From Polyangiaceae bacterium (GTDB lineage Bacteria > Myxococcota_A > Polyangia > Polyangiales > Polyangiaceae), in NCBI GenBank assembly GCA_015075635.1, contig JABTUA010000002.1, forward strand, positions 2,670,708-2,734,707: a DNA stretch of 64,000 nucleotides, in the 5' to 3' direction. Under the pieces are notes generated by a model. It ran no database searches. It had not been told where the DNA came from and worked only from the letters and a program-made list of their open reading frames with translations. The translations under genes and the position numbers were made by a program. Below are positions 42,343 to 59,113 of this stretch, in pieces. Position 1 is the first letter of the stretch, and every line of letters begins with the position of its first letter.

Positions 42343-43985
42343 CTCAAAGCTTCCAGCGCCCGCGCGATCGCGACCGTGTCTTCGGCGTCACGCAGGCGCG
42401 CGTCGATCTCGCTCGGCACCACCAGGCGCTCCGCGCGCCCGAGCACCTCGAGACAGAGCTCCCTCGCCAGCGCGGCGTTCGCCCGTCCGGCACCCTCGGC
42501 CCGCTCGGCGTCCATCAGATCGCGCAGCCAGAGCCGGCCGCCCTCGTCGAGCGCGAAGCGCCGGAAGCGCGCGTCCGGGAGCTTCACACCCGCCAGGCCC
42601 AGCGCCCCCAGGATCGCCACCGCCTCGCCCGCGATGGCGAGCGCGGTGCTCTTCCGCAGGCCGCCCTTGCCCAGGATGACCTCGTTGGCCGCGCGACCGT
42701 GGCGCTCGACCGCGAGGTAAGGCTCGCCCCGGTCGCTCTGCCCGTGGGCCACGACCGGCGCGACACCGGGCAGCGCGATGCTCTTCGCGAGCTCGACCGC
42801 GCGCGCGTAGCGCTCCACGTCCGCCCCCGTTCCCACGCGCACCCACACCGAGAGCTGCCTCGCGAAGTGCAGGCCGCTGGCGAAGAGCTCCCGCGGCGGG
42901 CGCGCGGGGTCCCGGGCCGGCAGCCGCTCCGTCAGCCCGATGCCGCCGAAGCGCGCGCCGTCCAGCGCCGCGAGCCAGTGGCGCGGCACCTCGACGCCGT
43001 CCTTCGCGAGCTGGACGAAGAAGGCCTTGGCCTCCCGCTCCATCCCTTGCGACAGGAGCCAGCGGGCGAGCCCGAGCGCCGCGTCGCCGTAGGCGCGTTC
43101 CCCCTTGAAGCCCTCCAGGAGAAAGCGCAGGCCCGCCGCTGACTTCTGCGAGGCCTCGGCCGACAGCTCGATGCCCGCCTCGAACAGGCGCCGTCGCACC
43201 GCCGGCGTCTGCGCCCGAAGCACGCTCTCGTGGGCGGAGAGCAGCATGCCGGCGCCCCGCCGGAGCGCGTCGGCGTCGAACGGATTGGGCGCGCCGCGCA
43301 CGATCACCGCGTGGGCGGCGCGCAGCGGCACGACGATGCTCGCCAGGGCCTCCGGCAGGCGCTCCGCCGAGGCGTCGAAGGCCTGCTGGAAGGTCGAGCT
43401 CGAGAGCAAGCTGAACAGGAGCTGCGGCCGGTCGCGCTCGCTGGTGAGCTCGACGATCAGATCGAGCACGCGGCGCATCTGCGCGGCGCTGACCCTTTCG
43501 AAGTCGATGCGCCGGAGTGCAGCCGCCAGCGCGGGCACCGCATCCGGGCGAGAAGCGTCCTTCAGGCTCTCCAGGTAGAGCAGGAGGTAGGCGATGTCGG
43601 GCGAGAAGCGGATGATGCCCTCGAGCAGCCGCGTGCGGCTGCCCACGTCGAGGCGCGGCACGGCGAGCTCGACCCGGCTCTTCTCGACCTTGTCGAGCAG
43701 GTGCTGGCACACGCCGCGGTGCGTGGGCTCCCGCGCGCCGTTCAGGAGCAGGTCCTCCGCCGCGTTGACCTTGAGCGCCAGGAGCTTGCGGTGCTCCTTC
43801 AGGAAGCGCAGGTGCACGCGCATCTCCGCGGCCTCGGCCTCGCTGAGCGGCTCGTCGGCGGGTTTGTCCACGTCGACCGCGGGCTTGGCCGCCGCGATGA
43901 CCGCCACCGCGGAGGCGGGGGGCTTCGGCGGGGGGCCGCGGCGCCGGCGGCGCCGGCGGTCGCTGTTCGAGTCTCGTTCGGGCAT
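42339..43985 (-). CDS. Unrecognised protein with a possible pseudokinase C-terminal region
   Basis: This 548-residue protein begins with an Arg-rich, low-complexity stretch (RRRRRRRGPPPKPP) followed by a helical region up to about residue 370. The last 170 residues resemble the small-to-large lobe order of a kinase: PVVAHGQSDRGEPYLAVER, an ALAIAGEAVAILGALGLAGVKLPDARF stretch (quoted in part: EAVAILGALGLAGVKLP) where HRDLKPEN would lie, and GGRLWLRDLMDAE where DFG would be. The catalytic HRD and DFG residues are absent, so if the resemblance holds it is a pseudokinase. No signal peptide is visible. The start is ATG 43985. Confidence 0.6.
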   Translation of the reverse strand: MPERDSNSDRRRRRRRGPPPKPPASAVAVIAAAKPAVDVDKPADEPLSEAEAAEMRVHLRFLKEHRKLLALKVNAAEDLLLNGAREPTHRGVCQHLLDKVEKSRVELAVPRLDVGSRTRLLEGIIRFSPDIAYLLLYLESLKDASRPDAVPALAAALRRIDFERVSAAQMRRVLDLIVELTSERDRPQLLFSLLSSSTFQQAFDASAERLPEALASIVVPLRAAHAVIVRGAPNPFDADALRRGAGMLLSAHESVLRAQTPAVRRRLFEAGIELSAEASQKSAAGLRFLLEGFKGERAYGDAALGLARWLLSQGMEREAKAFFVQLAKDGVEVPRHWLAALDGARFGGIGLTERLPARDPARPPRELFASGLHFARQLSVWVRVGTGADVERYARAVELAKSIALPGVAPVVAHGQSDRGEPYLAVERHGRAANEVILGKGGLRKSTALAIAGEAVAILGALGLAGVKLPDARFRRFALDEGGRLWLRDLMDAERAEGAGRANAALARELCLEVLGRAERLVVPSEIDARLRDAEDTVAIARALEALS

Positions 43986-44099
43986 GGCAGGTGCGGGAGC
44001 GCTACTCTACTCGGCGCCGCCCGGTTGCGGCAGGACCGCTTATCGAAGCGGGAATTCTTGGACCTCCAACCGGCGTTCTCGCTACGATCCCTTACCACC

Positions 44100-44714
44100 G
44101 TGCCCGTCGCCTCCCGCCACCTTCGCCTCCTTTCGACCGTCGCGGGCGCCGGTCTGCTCTCGCTGAGCGGGGTCGGCCGCGCCGACATCTACAAGACCGT
44201 CGATGAGAGCGGGGTCGTCTCCTTCACCAACAAGCCGGTCGGCAAGTCGAGCGAGCTCTACGCCAAGGACAAGCCCAAGATCCCGGTCTTCATGCCCAGC
44301 GACACCTCGCCGGAGCGTTTCTCGCGCTACGACGTGTACATCCGGCAGGCGGCGACGCTCTACCAGATCCCCGAGGAGCTGGTGCGCGCCGTGATCAAGG
44401 TGGAGAGCGACTTCGACCCACGCGCCGTCTCACGCGCCAACGCCCGGGGGCTGATGCAGCTGATCCCGGAGACCGCCGAACGCATGCTGGTCAGCGACCA
44501 CTTCGACCCGCGTCAGAACATCTTCGGCGGCACGCGCTACCTGCGCGTCCTGGCAAACCTGTTCAACGGCGATCTCGAGCTGACCATCGCGGCTTACAAC
44601 GCCGGCGAGAACGCCGTGATCAGGAATGGCGGCATCCCGCCCTACGAAGAGACCCAGGCCTACGTGGGCAAGGTGCTCTCGTACTACCGGCACTATCGCG
44701 CGCAGGGGAAGTGA
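44100..44714 (+). CDS. Exported lytic transglycosylase with DUF4124-like region
   Basis: The 204-residue protein starts at GTG 44100 with a signal peptide (about residues 1-28, ending near GVGRA). A DUF4124-like segment follows (DIYKTVDESGVVSFTNKP), then a lysozyme-like SLT domain from about residue 85: VIKVESDFDPRAVS with the catalytic Glu, ARGLMQLIPETAERM, and the IAAYNAGENAV block. Such enzymes cut peptidoglycan between MurNAc and GlcNAc. The start is uncertain because no ATG is available; a TTG further upstream is possible but would weaken the signal peptide. It is divergent from the pseudokinase-like gene. Confidence 0.86.
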   Translation: MPVASRHLRLLSTVAGAGLLSLSGVGRADIYKTVDESGVVSFTNKPVGKSSELYAKDKPKIPVFMPSDTSPERFSRYDVYIRQAATLYQIPEELVRAVIKVESDFDPRAVSRANARGLMQLIPETAERMLVSDHFDPRQNIFGGTRYLRVLANLFNGDLELTIAAYNAGENAVIRNGGIPPYEETQAYVGKVLSYYRHYRAQGK

Positions 44715-44721
44715 GCGCGGG

Positions 44722-44852
44722 GGCTCAGTCGCGTGTCGGGTCCGCCCGCTCCGTCAGCCGCGCGCCCGCTTCTTCGCGCGCGGGCCGTACTGCCCGAGCG
44801 CCTGATCCAGCTCCGCGCGCACGCGTTCGACCAGCTCGGGAGGCTCGACTGT
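44722..44852 (-). pseudogene. Decayed duplicate of the 3' end of the WYL-regulator gene
   Basis: On the minus strand this stretch encodes VEPPELVERVRAELDQALGQ and then YGPRAKKRARG before a stop at 44756-44754. It is nearly the same as the last 31 residues of the intact WYL regulator (45296-46345), and the similarity continues about 35 bp past both stops. The rest of the gene is missing, so it is a remnant of a tandem paralogue or a partial duplication. No start or ribosome site is linked to it. Confidence 0.75.
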
Positions 44853-45033
44853 GTGATCTCGCTCCGCGGACTGCCCACACGCCTCGCGACTCTTCCCACC
44901 GGCGGAACAGCCGGCGCCCGGCCTGAGATTTCTCGCGTCCGCTGATCCCCCAGAACGTCTGGCGTCACTTCCGTGCAGTCGGAACAGCCGGCGCGGGTTC
45001 CGGCCGGTTTTTCTCACTCTCCTCTCTTTGGCC

Positions 45034-45058
45034 GATCGTGATCTGATTTTGCCAAGAC
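45034..45058. repeat. Dispersed 25-bp intergenic repeat, copy B
   Basis: This partner of 35913-35937 matches at 22 of 25 positions. It lies in the non-coding stretch between the WYL remnant and the tandem repeat. Confidence 0.45.
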
Positions 45059-45134
45059 CCTGATGTGATTCCGGGCTCGGCCTGCGGCCTCGCGAGCTCC
45101 GCACCAGCTGCTGGACTTGCTGCTGGACCTGGTG

Positions 45135-45195
45135 CTGGACCTGCTCCCGCACCAGCTCCTGGACCTGCTCCCGCACCAGCTCCTGGACCTGCTTC
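45135..45195. repeat. 24-bp tandem repeat
   Basis: The unit CTGGACCTGCTCCCGCACCA plus GCTC occurs exactly at 45135-45158 and 45159-45182, with a partial third copy and degenerate copies upstream from about 45110. Read on the minus strand it would encode a Gln/Val/Leu repeat (QVQELVRE); I do not believe it is translated. A CCCCGT run follows at 45208-45226. Confidence 0.7.
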
Positions 45196-45295
45196 CTGCT
45201 CCTGGTCCCGTCCCCGTCCCCGTCCCCGGGTCCAAATCCCGGCGTTTCGAACCCGCGCGTCGGCTCAGCCGCGCGCGTCGAGTGCGCCCGCTCGG

Positions 45296-46345
45296 TCAGG
45301 AACGCGCCCGCTTCTTCGCGCGCGCGCCGTACTGCCCGAGCGCCTGCTCCAGCTCGGCGCGCACGCGCTCGACGAGCTCGGGAGGCTCGACGACCTTCGC
45401 GCGCGGCCCCCACTCGAGCACCCAGCTGACCACCGGGTTCAGGTTCCCGACCGTCATGCTCAGCCGGACGCCGCCACTGGCGATGGCCTGGAGCTTCTGC
45501 GAGGCGTGGACCTTGCGGGTGCGCAGGTACTCCGCGCCCTGCGCGTCGAAGTCGATCACCACTTTGTGGCGGGTCTCGCTGCGCCAGATGCCGAGCTCGC
45601 CCTGGAAGTAGTCGTCGATCTTGAAGCCGTCGGGGAGCACGAAACGCTCGGAGGTCGCGCACTCCGTGTCCCGCATGCGATCGAGGACGAAGGTACGGAT
45701 CTCGTCCTTGTCGACGTGCAGGCCCACGCAGTAGATGGCGTCGCGGTGGAGCACCAGCGCGTACGGATGGATGGTGATGCGCTCTTCGTTGCGCTTTGCC
45801 ACGCTTCGGTACGCCAGTGAGAGCGGTCGGAGATCGGAGACGGCCTGAAACAGGTCGTCGAGCTCCTCGGTCTTCTCGGCGTAGTTCTTGGGCGCGAAGG
45901 GCAGGTACAAGAAGCGGTCCTCGAGCCGAGCGTCAGCCAGGCCCGCGTTCGGCCCGCGTCCGGGACGCTGGGCGAAGGTCAGCAGCTTGTTGATGGCCAG
46001 ATCGATCTCTTCGAACAGCGCCGAGCCGCGCATCGGCTCGAACAGCCGGCGCGCCGCCAGGAGCGCGTAGGCCTGCGTGCGCCGGAGCTCCACCTTGCGC
46101 GGGATTTCGCTCTGTCGGATGCGCCAGAGCAGCGCGCCGCCGCCCTTCACCTCGTGACTCTCGAGGTCGTACTCGCGCCCCATTTCCTTCAGGTAGCGGC
46201 GCATGGTCCGTGCGCTCACGTCGATGGCGTCCGCGAGCTCGTAGAGCGTCAGGCCGCGGGGGTGGCGCGCCAGGAGATCGCGCACGACGTCCAGGCGCCG
46301 GTGCTGGGTGAAGCGGCCTTTGGGGCGTCCGAGCGGCTTGGCCAC
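45296..46345 (-). CDS. WYL-domain transcriptional regulator
   Basis: The 349-residue protein has an N-terminal winged helix-turn-helix (GLTLYELADAIDVSARTMRRYLKEM, quoted in part: ELADAIDVSARTMRRYL) and a WYL domain in the middle (PLSLAYRSVAKRNEERITIHPYAL, quoted in part, then YCVGLHVDKDEIRTFVLDRM) with the ligand-binding strand pattern, followed by a C-terminal WCX-like region. WYL proteins respond to nucleotide or nucleic-acid ligands and can activate or repress. The gene is divergent from the three-gene surface-protein operon and shares a 265-bp region with it, so it is a candidate regulator. A partial copy of its 3' end lies downstream. Confidence 0.9.
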   Translation of the reverse strand: MAKPLGRPKGRFTQHRRLDVVRDLLARHPRGLTLYELADAIDVSARTMRRYLKEMGREYDLESHEVKGGGALLWRIRQSEIPRKVELRRTQAYALLAARRLFEPMRGSALFEEIDLAINKLLTFAQRPGRGPNAGLADARLEDRFLYLPFAPKNYAEKTEELDDLFQAVSDLRPLSLAYRSVAKRNEERITIHPYALVLHRDAIYCVGLHVDKDEIRTFVLDRMRDTECATSERFVLPDGFKIDDYFQGELGIWRSETRHKVVIDFDAQGAEYLRTRKVHASQKLQAIASGGVRLSMTVGNLNPVVSWVLEWGPRAKVVEPPELVERVRAELEQALGQYGARAKKRARS

Positions 46346-46610
46346 GGGGTCTCCGAGCGCGCACGATTAGCGTCCCTGGGCTCGGGCGTCACGAGGGGCC
46401 TGGCTCGGACTGGGATCCGTGGGACACCGGCCCTGGGGCCTGTAGGTCGAAGTGGGCGAAAACGGGCAGCGCAAGCCTTGAGGCCAGGACCCCAACCGTG
46501 TAGCTTTCACGATGGTTCAGAATCCTTGCGGCATGCGCTCGGCGGGCGCGGCAAGCGGCTCCATTCCCGGAGCCATCACACCAAAACGGCGGACTTTCGA
46601 GGGCGTGCTC
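46346..46610. promoter_or_regulatory. Divergent intergenic region between the WYL regulator and the surface-protein operon
   Basis: It must hold promoters for both directions. I found no -24/-12 element with correct spacing and no clear -35/-10 pair. An in-frame extension of the downstream gene to 46512 exists, but it lacks a signal-peptide-like start, so I treat the region as non-coding. Confidence 0.5.
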
Positions 46611-54552
<7,942 letters not shown>

Positions 54553-54556
<4 letters not shown>

Positions 54557-57500
54557 AACGCTTCGGGCTCTGGGCAGCCTTCGTCTCGAGTGCTGCAGTC
54601 GGTCTGTGGGGAGTGACTGGCTGCACCACCGAGGGCTTCTGTTTCGATGACTGCGGCACCGGCGGCTCCGCGGCCAGCGGTGGCACCGGCGCGACCGACG
54701 GCGGCGGCGCCACCGGCGGCATCGACATCGACGGCAGCATCGGTGGCAGCGGCGGCGGCATCGTCTTTCCGGACGCAGGCGACACTTGCGTGAAGACCGG
54801 CGACGAGATGTGCAACGGCATAGACGACGACTGCAACGGCAAGATCGACGACGGTCTGGACTGGACCTCGCCCCTGCACTGCGGCACCTGCGACCTGAAC
54901 TGCACGCAGATCCCCCATAGCGAGAACCAGACCTGCGAGCCGCCCGGGACGCTGGACGGCACGACGCCCGGGACCTGCAAGTTCACCTGCGAGGTCGATT
55001 TCTACGACGACAAGACCAAGCCTGGCACCGACTGCGACTACCAGTGCCCCTGGAACCCGAACGGGACCAACACCACCGATCCGGGTGGCGCCTTCGGTTG
55101 CGGCAAGGACGACGACTGCGACGGCACCATCGACGAAGACGTCGACGTCTGCAAGGACATCGACAACTGCGGCAAGTGCGGCAAGACCTGCACGCTGCCG
55201 AACGCGACGGCGAAGTGCGTCACCTCCGCCGCGAGCGGCACGCCCTGCACCGAGGCGAACACGGGCTGTCAGATCGATCAGTGCACCGGCGGCTACGCCG
55301 ACGCGAACAAGAGCGCGAGCGACGGCTGCGAGTACAAGTGTCCGATCTTCCCGACCACGGCCGAGGTGTGCGACGGCCAGGACAACGACTGCGACGGCCT
55401 GATCGACAACGCCGACCCGGACCTCACCACCGCCGACCAGGACGTCGGTGACGCCTGCTTCGGCGGCACCCAGGGCATCTGCGCCGACGCCGCGAACCAG
55501 GGCCTGAACAAGTGCATCGGCGGCAAGATCGAGTGCTGCGACCAGGACTCGAACAACATCAATGGGACCAACCCAGCGCTCCCGGTCACTGGCCTCCGCA
55601 ACGGCGTGTGCGACTCCCCGAACGGACCCCAGGTCACCAAGCCGGGCGACAAGCTCGAGACCTGCAACGGCAAGGACGACGACTGCGACGGCCAGAACGA
55701 CGACAACCCGACCGATCAGGGCGGCAAGTGCGGCCCGAGCGACACCGGCAACTGCGTGAAGGGCACCGAGCAGTGCCAGAACGGCGCGCTGGTTTGCGTG
55801 GGGAAGATCGACCCCGCAGCGGAGATCTGCAACGGCCAGGACGACGACTGCGACGGCGTCATCGACGGCACCGTTCCGAGCGGGACGCCGACGCCATGCA
55901 CGACGAACGCGCAGTGCACCTCGACCCAATGGTGCGCACAGGTGGGCGCCGCCAAGCAGTGCGTGGGCTCGCCCACCGACGCCGCGGGCGACTGCGCCCC
56001 CCCCGGCCTACAGCTCCCCGTGCCGGCGCCTTGCCAGAAGGGCGCGCTCGCCTGCGTGGGCGGCGTGAAGTCCTGCGTGGGCGCGGTCGGCCCGACGGGC
56101 ACGACGGACGCCTGCGGCGTGGACACCAACTGCGACGGCACGCTCACGAATCAGCCCAACCCGCTCACTGACGTGAAGAACTGCGGGCCTTCACTGCCGG
56201 GCGCGTGCGGCAACGACTGCACTCAGCTCAGCCCCGGCGGCCATGGCGTTTGGGCCTGCCAGAACGGCGCGTGCGTGCGCACCGGCTGCGATCCGGGCTT
56301 CATCAACTGTGACGGCAACAACAACGACTGCGAGAAGGCTTGCACCTTCATCAGCGCCAACGAGCAGTGCAACGGCGTGGACGACAACTGCAACTGCCAG
56401 GTCGACGAGAACATCTCGAACGCGCCCACCGCGGTGCAGGTGTGCGGCGTAGCACCTTCCGCCACGGACACTGGCTGCCTCTCGACCGCGCAGGGCGGTC
56501 AAGTCCAAGTGAGCTGCACCGCAGGCTCCTGGCAGTGCACGTTCCCGTCCGGCTACTGCACCGGCACGAAGCCCAACTACTGCAACGCCACCGCCGACAT
56601 CTGCGATGGCAAGGACAACAACTGTAACGGCGCGGCCGACGAGAGCTACAAGCAGCCGGTGCTGAACCAAGGTTACCTGGGTCAGCCCTGCGCCAGCGAC
56701 GACGGCAAGCCGCCGCCGGGCGACGGCGCCTGCAAGGGCGTGGGCCAGTTCATCTGCAACGGCACGCAGAACGGCACCGTGTGCAACGCCGTGAAGAACA
56801 ACGCGGCGGCCGGCCCGGAGCTCTGCGACAACGTGGACAACGACTGCGACGGCAGCGTGGACGAGCCGTTCTCCGCCAAGGGCACCAACCCGACCCACTT
56901 CGTGCGGCCGGCGGCCACCAGGGTCTCGGCGAACCTGTGGATCACCCAGTACGAGGTGAGCCGCCCCGGCGCGACCAACATCAACCCCGGCACCGGCAAC
57001 GGCTACCAGACGGCAGCGCCCACGGGCTCGACCATAGACAAGACCCAGGCCTGCTCGGTGAGCGGCGTGGTGCCGTGGTTCAACATCACGCCCGTCGAGG
57101 CCGCCCAGACCTGTGCGGCGCGCGGCGGCAGACTCTGCTCGACCGCGGAGTGGACCAGCATGTGCCAGGCTACCGCCAGCTGCACCTACGGCTACAACCC
57201 CCGCGGCGCCGCCTGCACCTCGGGGTTTACGGGCACGAAGTACTGCAACCTGGGCGCCTTCGACTTCGACAACAACCCCGGCAACGGCAACCAGGACGGC
57301 CTCCTGCCCACCGCCAGCAACTCGCTCCAGAACTGCTGGGCCGATTGGGCGAACCTGCAGGGCAACGTCGCAGCCAACAACAACATCCGCGACGTGACCG
57401 GCAACTTGCGCGAGATCACCTTCAACTCGACGGCCAGCCCGGGCGGCTGCAGCCAGACAGCAACGAACAGCACGTGCTTGTTCACGCTGATGGGCGGCGC

Positions 57501-57621
57501 TTTCAACACCGACGCCGAGGCCGGCGCCGCCTGCAACTTCACCTTCTACACGGTGAACGCGCAGTACAAGCTGTTCGACGTCGGCTACCGTTGCTGCTTC
57601 AGCGCCGACCCAGGCTTGTAG
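54553..57621 (+). CDS. MopE-repeat lipoprotein with SUMF1/FGE-like C-terminal domain
   Basis: The 1022-residue protein has a lipoprotein signal (GVTGC, Cys at about residue 24) and a short Gly/Ser/Thr stalk. About eight MopE-type repeats follow (for example CNGIDDDCNGKIDDG, CDGQDNDCDGLIDN, CDNVDNDCDGSVDEP), some degenerate. From about residue 785 it has a domain like the formylglycine-generating enzyme/sulfatase-modifying factor fold: WITQYEVSRPG, PWFNITPVEAAQTCAARGGR, LCSTAEW, VTGNLREI, LMGGAF and VGYRCC in the expected order. Such domains also serve as ligand-binding folds, so enzyme activity is not implied. ATG 54553 overlaps the copy 2 stop by 4 nt, and a terminator follows. Confidence 0.85.
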
Positions 57622-57645
57622 GGGCCAGAAAATCCGAAGAAACCT

Positions 57646-57683
57646 CGCGCCCCGGTGACAACCACCGGGGCGCGGTGGTTTTG
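57646..57683 (+). terminator. Strong terminator after the surface-protein operon
   Basis: CGCGCCCCGGTG (57646-57657) and CACCGGGGCGCG (57663-57674) form a perfect 12-bp stem with a 5-nt loop, followed by GTGGTTTTGTC. It lies 25 bp after the lipoprotein stop and just before thymidine phosphorylase, so it separates the two units. Confidence 0.85.
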
Positions 57684-57690
57684 TCTCGGC

Positions 57691-59004
57691 ATGAAAGCCT
57701 CCCCCGTCGAGCTCATCGTCAAGAAGCGTGAGGGGGGCGCCCACCCGGCGGATGAGATCCGCGGGCTGGTGGACGCCTTCGTGAGAGGCGAGATCGCCGA
57801 CTACCAGATGAGCGCCTGGCTCATGGCGGCGTTCTTGCGCGGCCTCGACGACGCCGAGACGGTGGCGCTGACCGAGGCCATGCTGCACTCCGGCGACGTC
57901 CTCCGTTTGCCGAGCGTGAAGCGCGGGAAGGTGGACAAACACTCCACCGGCGGGGTCGGCGACAAGATCAGCATCTGCCTGGCGCCCCTGGTCGCCGCGT
58001 GTGGAGTCGCGGTGCCGATGATCTCCGGCCGCGGCCTCGGCCACACCGGCGGTACCCTCGACAAGCTGGAGGCGATCCCAGGCTTCTCGGTGGACGTGGA
58101 CGCCAAGCGCTTCGAGCGCATCGTGCGCGAGATCGGCGCCTGCATGATCGGGCAGACCGCCCGCCTCGCGCCGGCGGACAAACGCATCTACGCCCTGCGC
58201 GACGTCACCGGAACGGTCGAGAGCATCCCGCTCATCGTGGCCAGCATCCTGAGCAAGAAGCTCGCCGAGGGCATCGACGGGCTGGTGCTCGACGTGAAGG
58301 TCGGGCGCGGCGCGTTCATGAAGGATCTCGACTCCGCGCGCGAGCTGGCGCGTGCCCTGGTCCGGGTCGGCACGCGCGCGGGCAAGAAGGTGGTCGCGCT
58401 GCTCACCGACATGAGCGTGCCCATCGGCACGACCATCGGCAACGCCCTGGAGACACGCGAGGCCATCGAGCTCCTGATGGGCAAGGGCCCCGCCGACACC
58501 CGCGAGCTCACGCTGCGGCTCGGCGCCGAGATGCTGCTCCTGGGCGGCGCCGCCAAGAAGGCCCCGGAGGCGCGCCGGCAGCTCGAGCGCGCCATCGCCG
58601 ACGGCAGCGGGCTCGCCGTGCTCGGCCGCATGGTGAAGGCGCAAGGCGGCGACGTGCGCGCGATCGAGGACCCGTCCCGCCTACCGACCGCCCGCCACCG
58701 CGTGGAGGTCCCGGCGAAGAGCAGCGGCTTCGTCACCGCCTGCGACGCGCTCGAGCTCGGGCTCACCGCCGTGGCCCTCGGAGCAGGTCGCACGCGCGCG
58801 GACCAGAAGGTCGATCCCGCCGTGGGCATCGAGCTCTGCGCGAAGCCGGGCGACCGCGTGACCAAGGGTCAGCCCCTCGCCCTGCTCCACCTCTCGAGCA
58901 AGAAGCACGCGCCGGAGCTGGTCGCCCGTACCGCCGCCGCCTTCACGCTGGGCCGGCAGGCCCCGCCTCCCCGCCCCCTGGTGATCGAGCGCATCGCGAA
59001 ATGA
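57691..59004 (+). CDS. deoA: Thymidine/pyrimidine-nucleoside phosphorylase
   Basis: The 437-residue enzyme splits thymidine (or uridine) with phosphate in nucleoside salvage. The family signature GRGLGHTGGTLDKLEAIPGF is present in full, with KHSTGGVGDKIS (phosphate site) before it and RLAPADKRIYALRDVTGTVES after it. The length is that of DeoA; a Pdp-type enzyme with broader specificity is equally possible. ATG 57691 follows the terminator stem directly, so its promoter must overlap the end of the preceding operon or lie within it. Confidence 0.93.
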   Translation: MKASPVELIVKKREGGAHPADEIRGLVDAFVRGEIADYQMSAWLMAAFLRGLDDAETVALTEAMLHSGDVLRLPSVKRGKVDKHSTGGVGDKISICLAPLVAACGVAVPMISGRGLGHTGGTLDKLEAIPGFSVDVDAKRFERIVREIGACMIGQTARLAPADKRIYALRDVTGTVESIPLIVASILSKKLAEGIDGLVLDVKVGRGAFMKDLDSARELARALVRVGTRAGKKVVALLTDMSVPIGTTIGNALETREAIELLMGKGPADTRELTLRLGAEMLLLGGAAKKAPEARRQLERAIADGSGLAVLGRMVKAQGGDVRAIEDPSRLPTARHRVEVPAKSSGFVTACDALELGLTAVALGAGRTRADQKVDPAVGIELCAKPGDRVTKGQPLALLHLSSKKHAPELVARTAAAFTLGRQAPPPRPLVIERIAK

Positions 59005-59020
59005 GAGAACGCAGAGCAGG

Positions 59021-59034
59021 AGAGCTTCGGCTCT
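59021..59034. terminator. UUCG-loop hairpin between convergent deoA and metG
   Basis: AGAGC and GCTCT pair around a TTCG tetraloop, and AGCA/TGCT can extend the stem past a GG bulge. There is no clear T-tract, so it may be a weak or bidirectional terminator. Confidence 0.35.
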
Positions 59035-59113
59035 TGCTGTGATTCCGAGAATCGAAAGATGCTTCCGTTGCGTCGCGACTCTGTGCCGACGCCCTGGCGA
59101 AAATCTCTCGCCG

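Noticed and set aside
45117-45611. A plus-strand frame with HQLLDLLP repeats and a PVPVPG stretch.
   Set aside because: It arises from the 24-bp tandem repeat and continues antisense to the WYL gene; no ribosome binding site is visible.
44754-45662. A 302-codon minus-strand frame with Gln/Val/Leu repeats and a WYL-like C-terminus.
   Set aside because: Its first part is a shadow of the WYL gene in another frame, the middle is the tandem repeat and the end is the duplicated WYL 3' fragment. It is a composite, not a gene.
46512-46610. 33-residue N-terminal extension of VWA/MopE copy 1.
   Set aside because: It would bury the signal peptide and contains no ribosome binding site advantage; ATG 46611 is preferred.
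46346-46610. A sigma54-like TGG...TTGC pair near 46510-46530.
   Set aside because: The distance between the GG and GC elements is 2 bp too long for a -24/-12 promoter.
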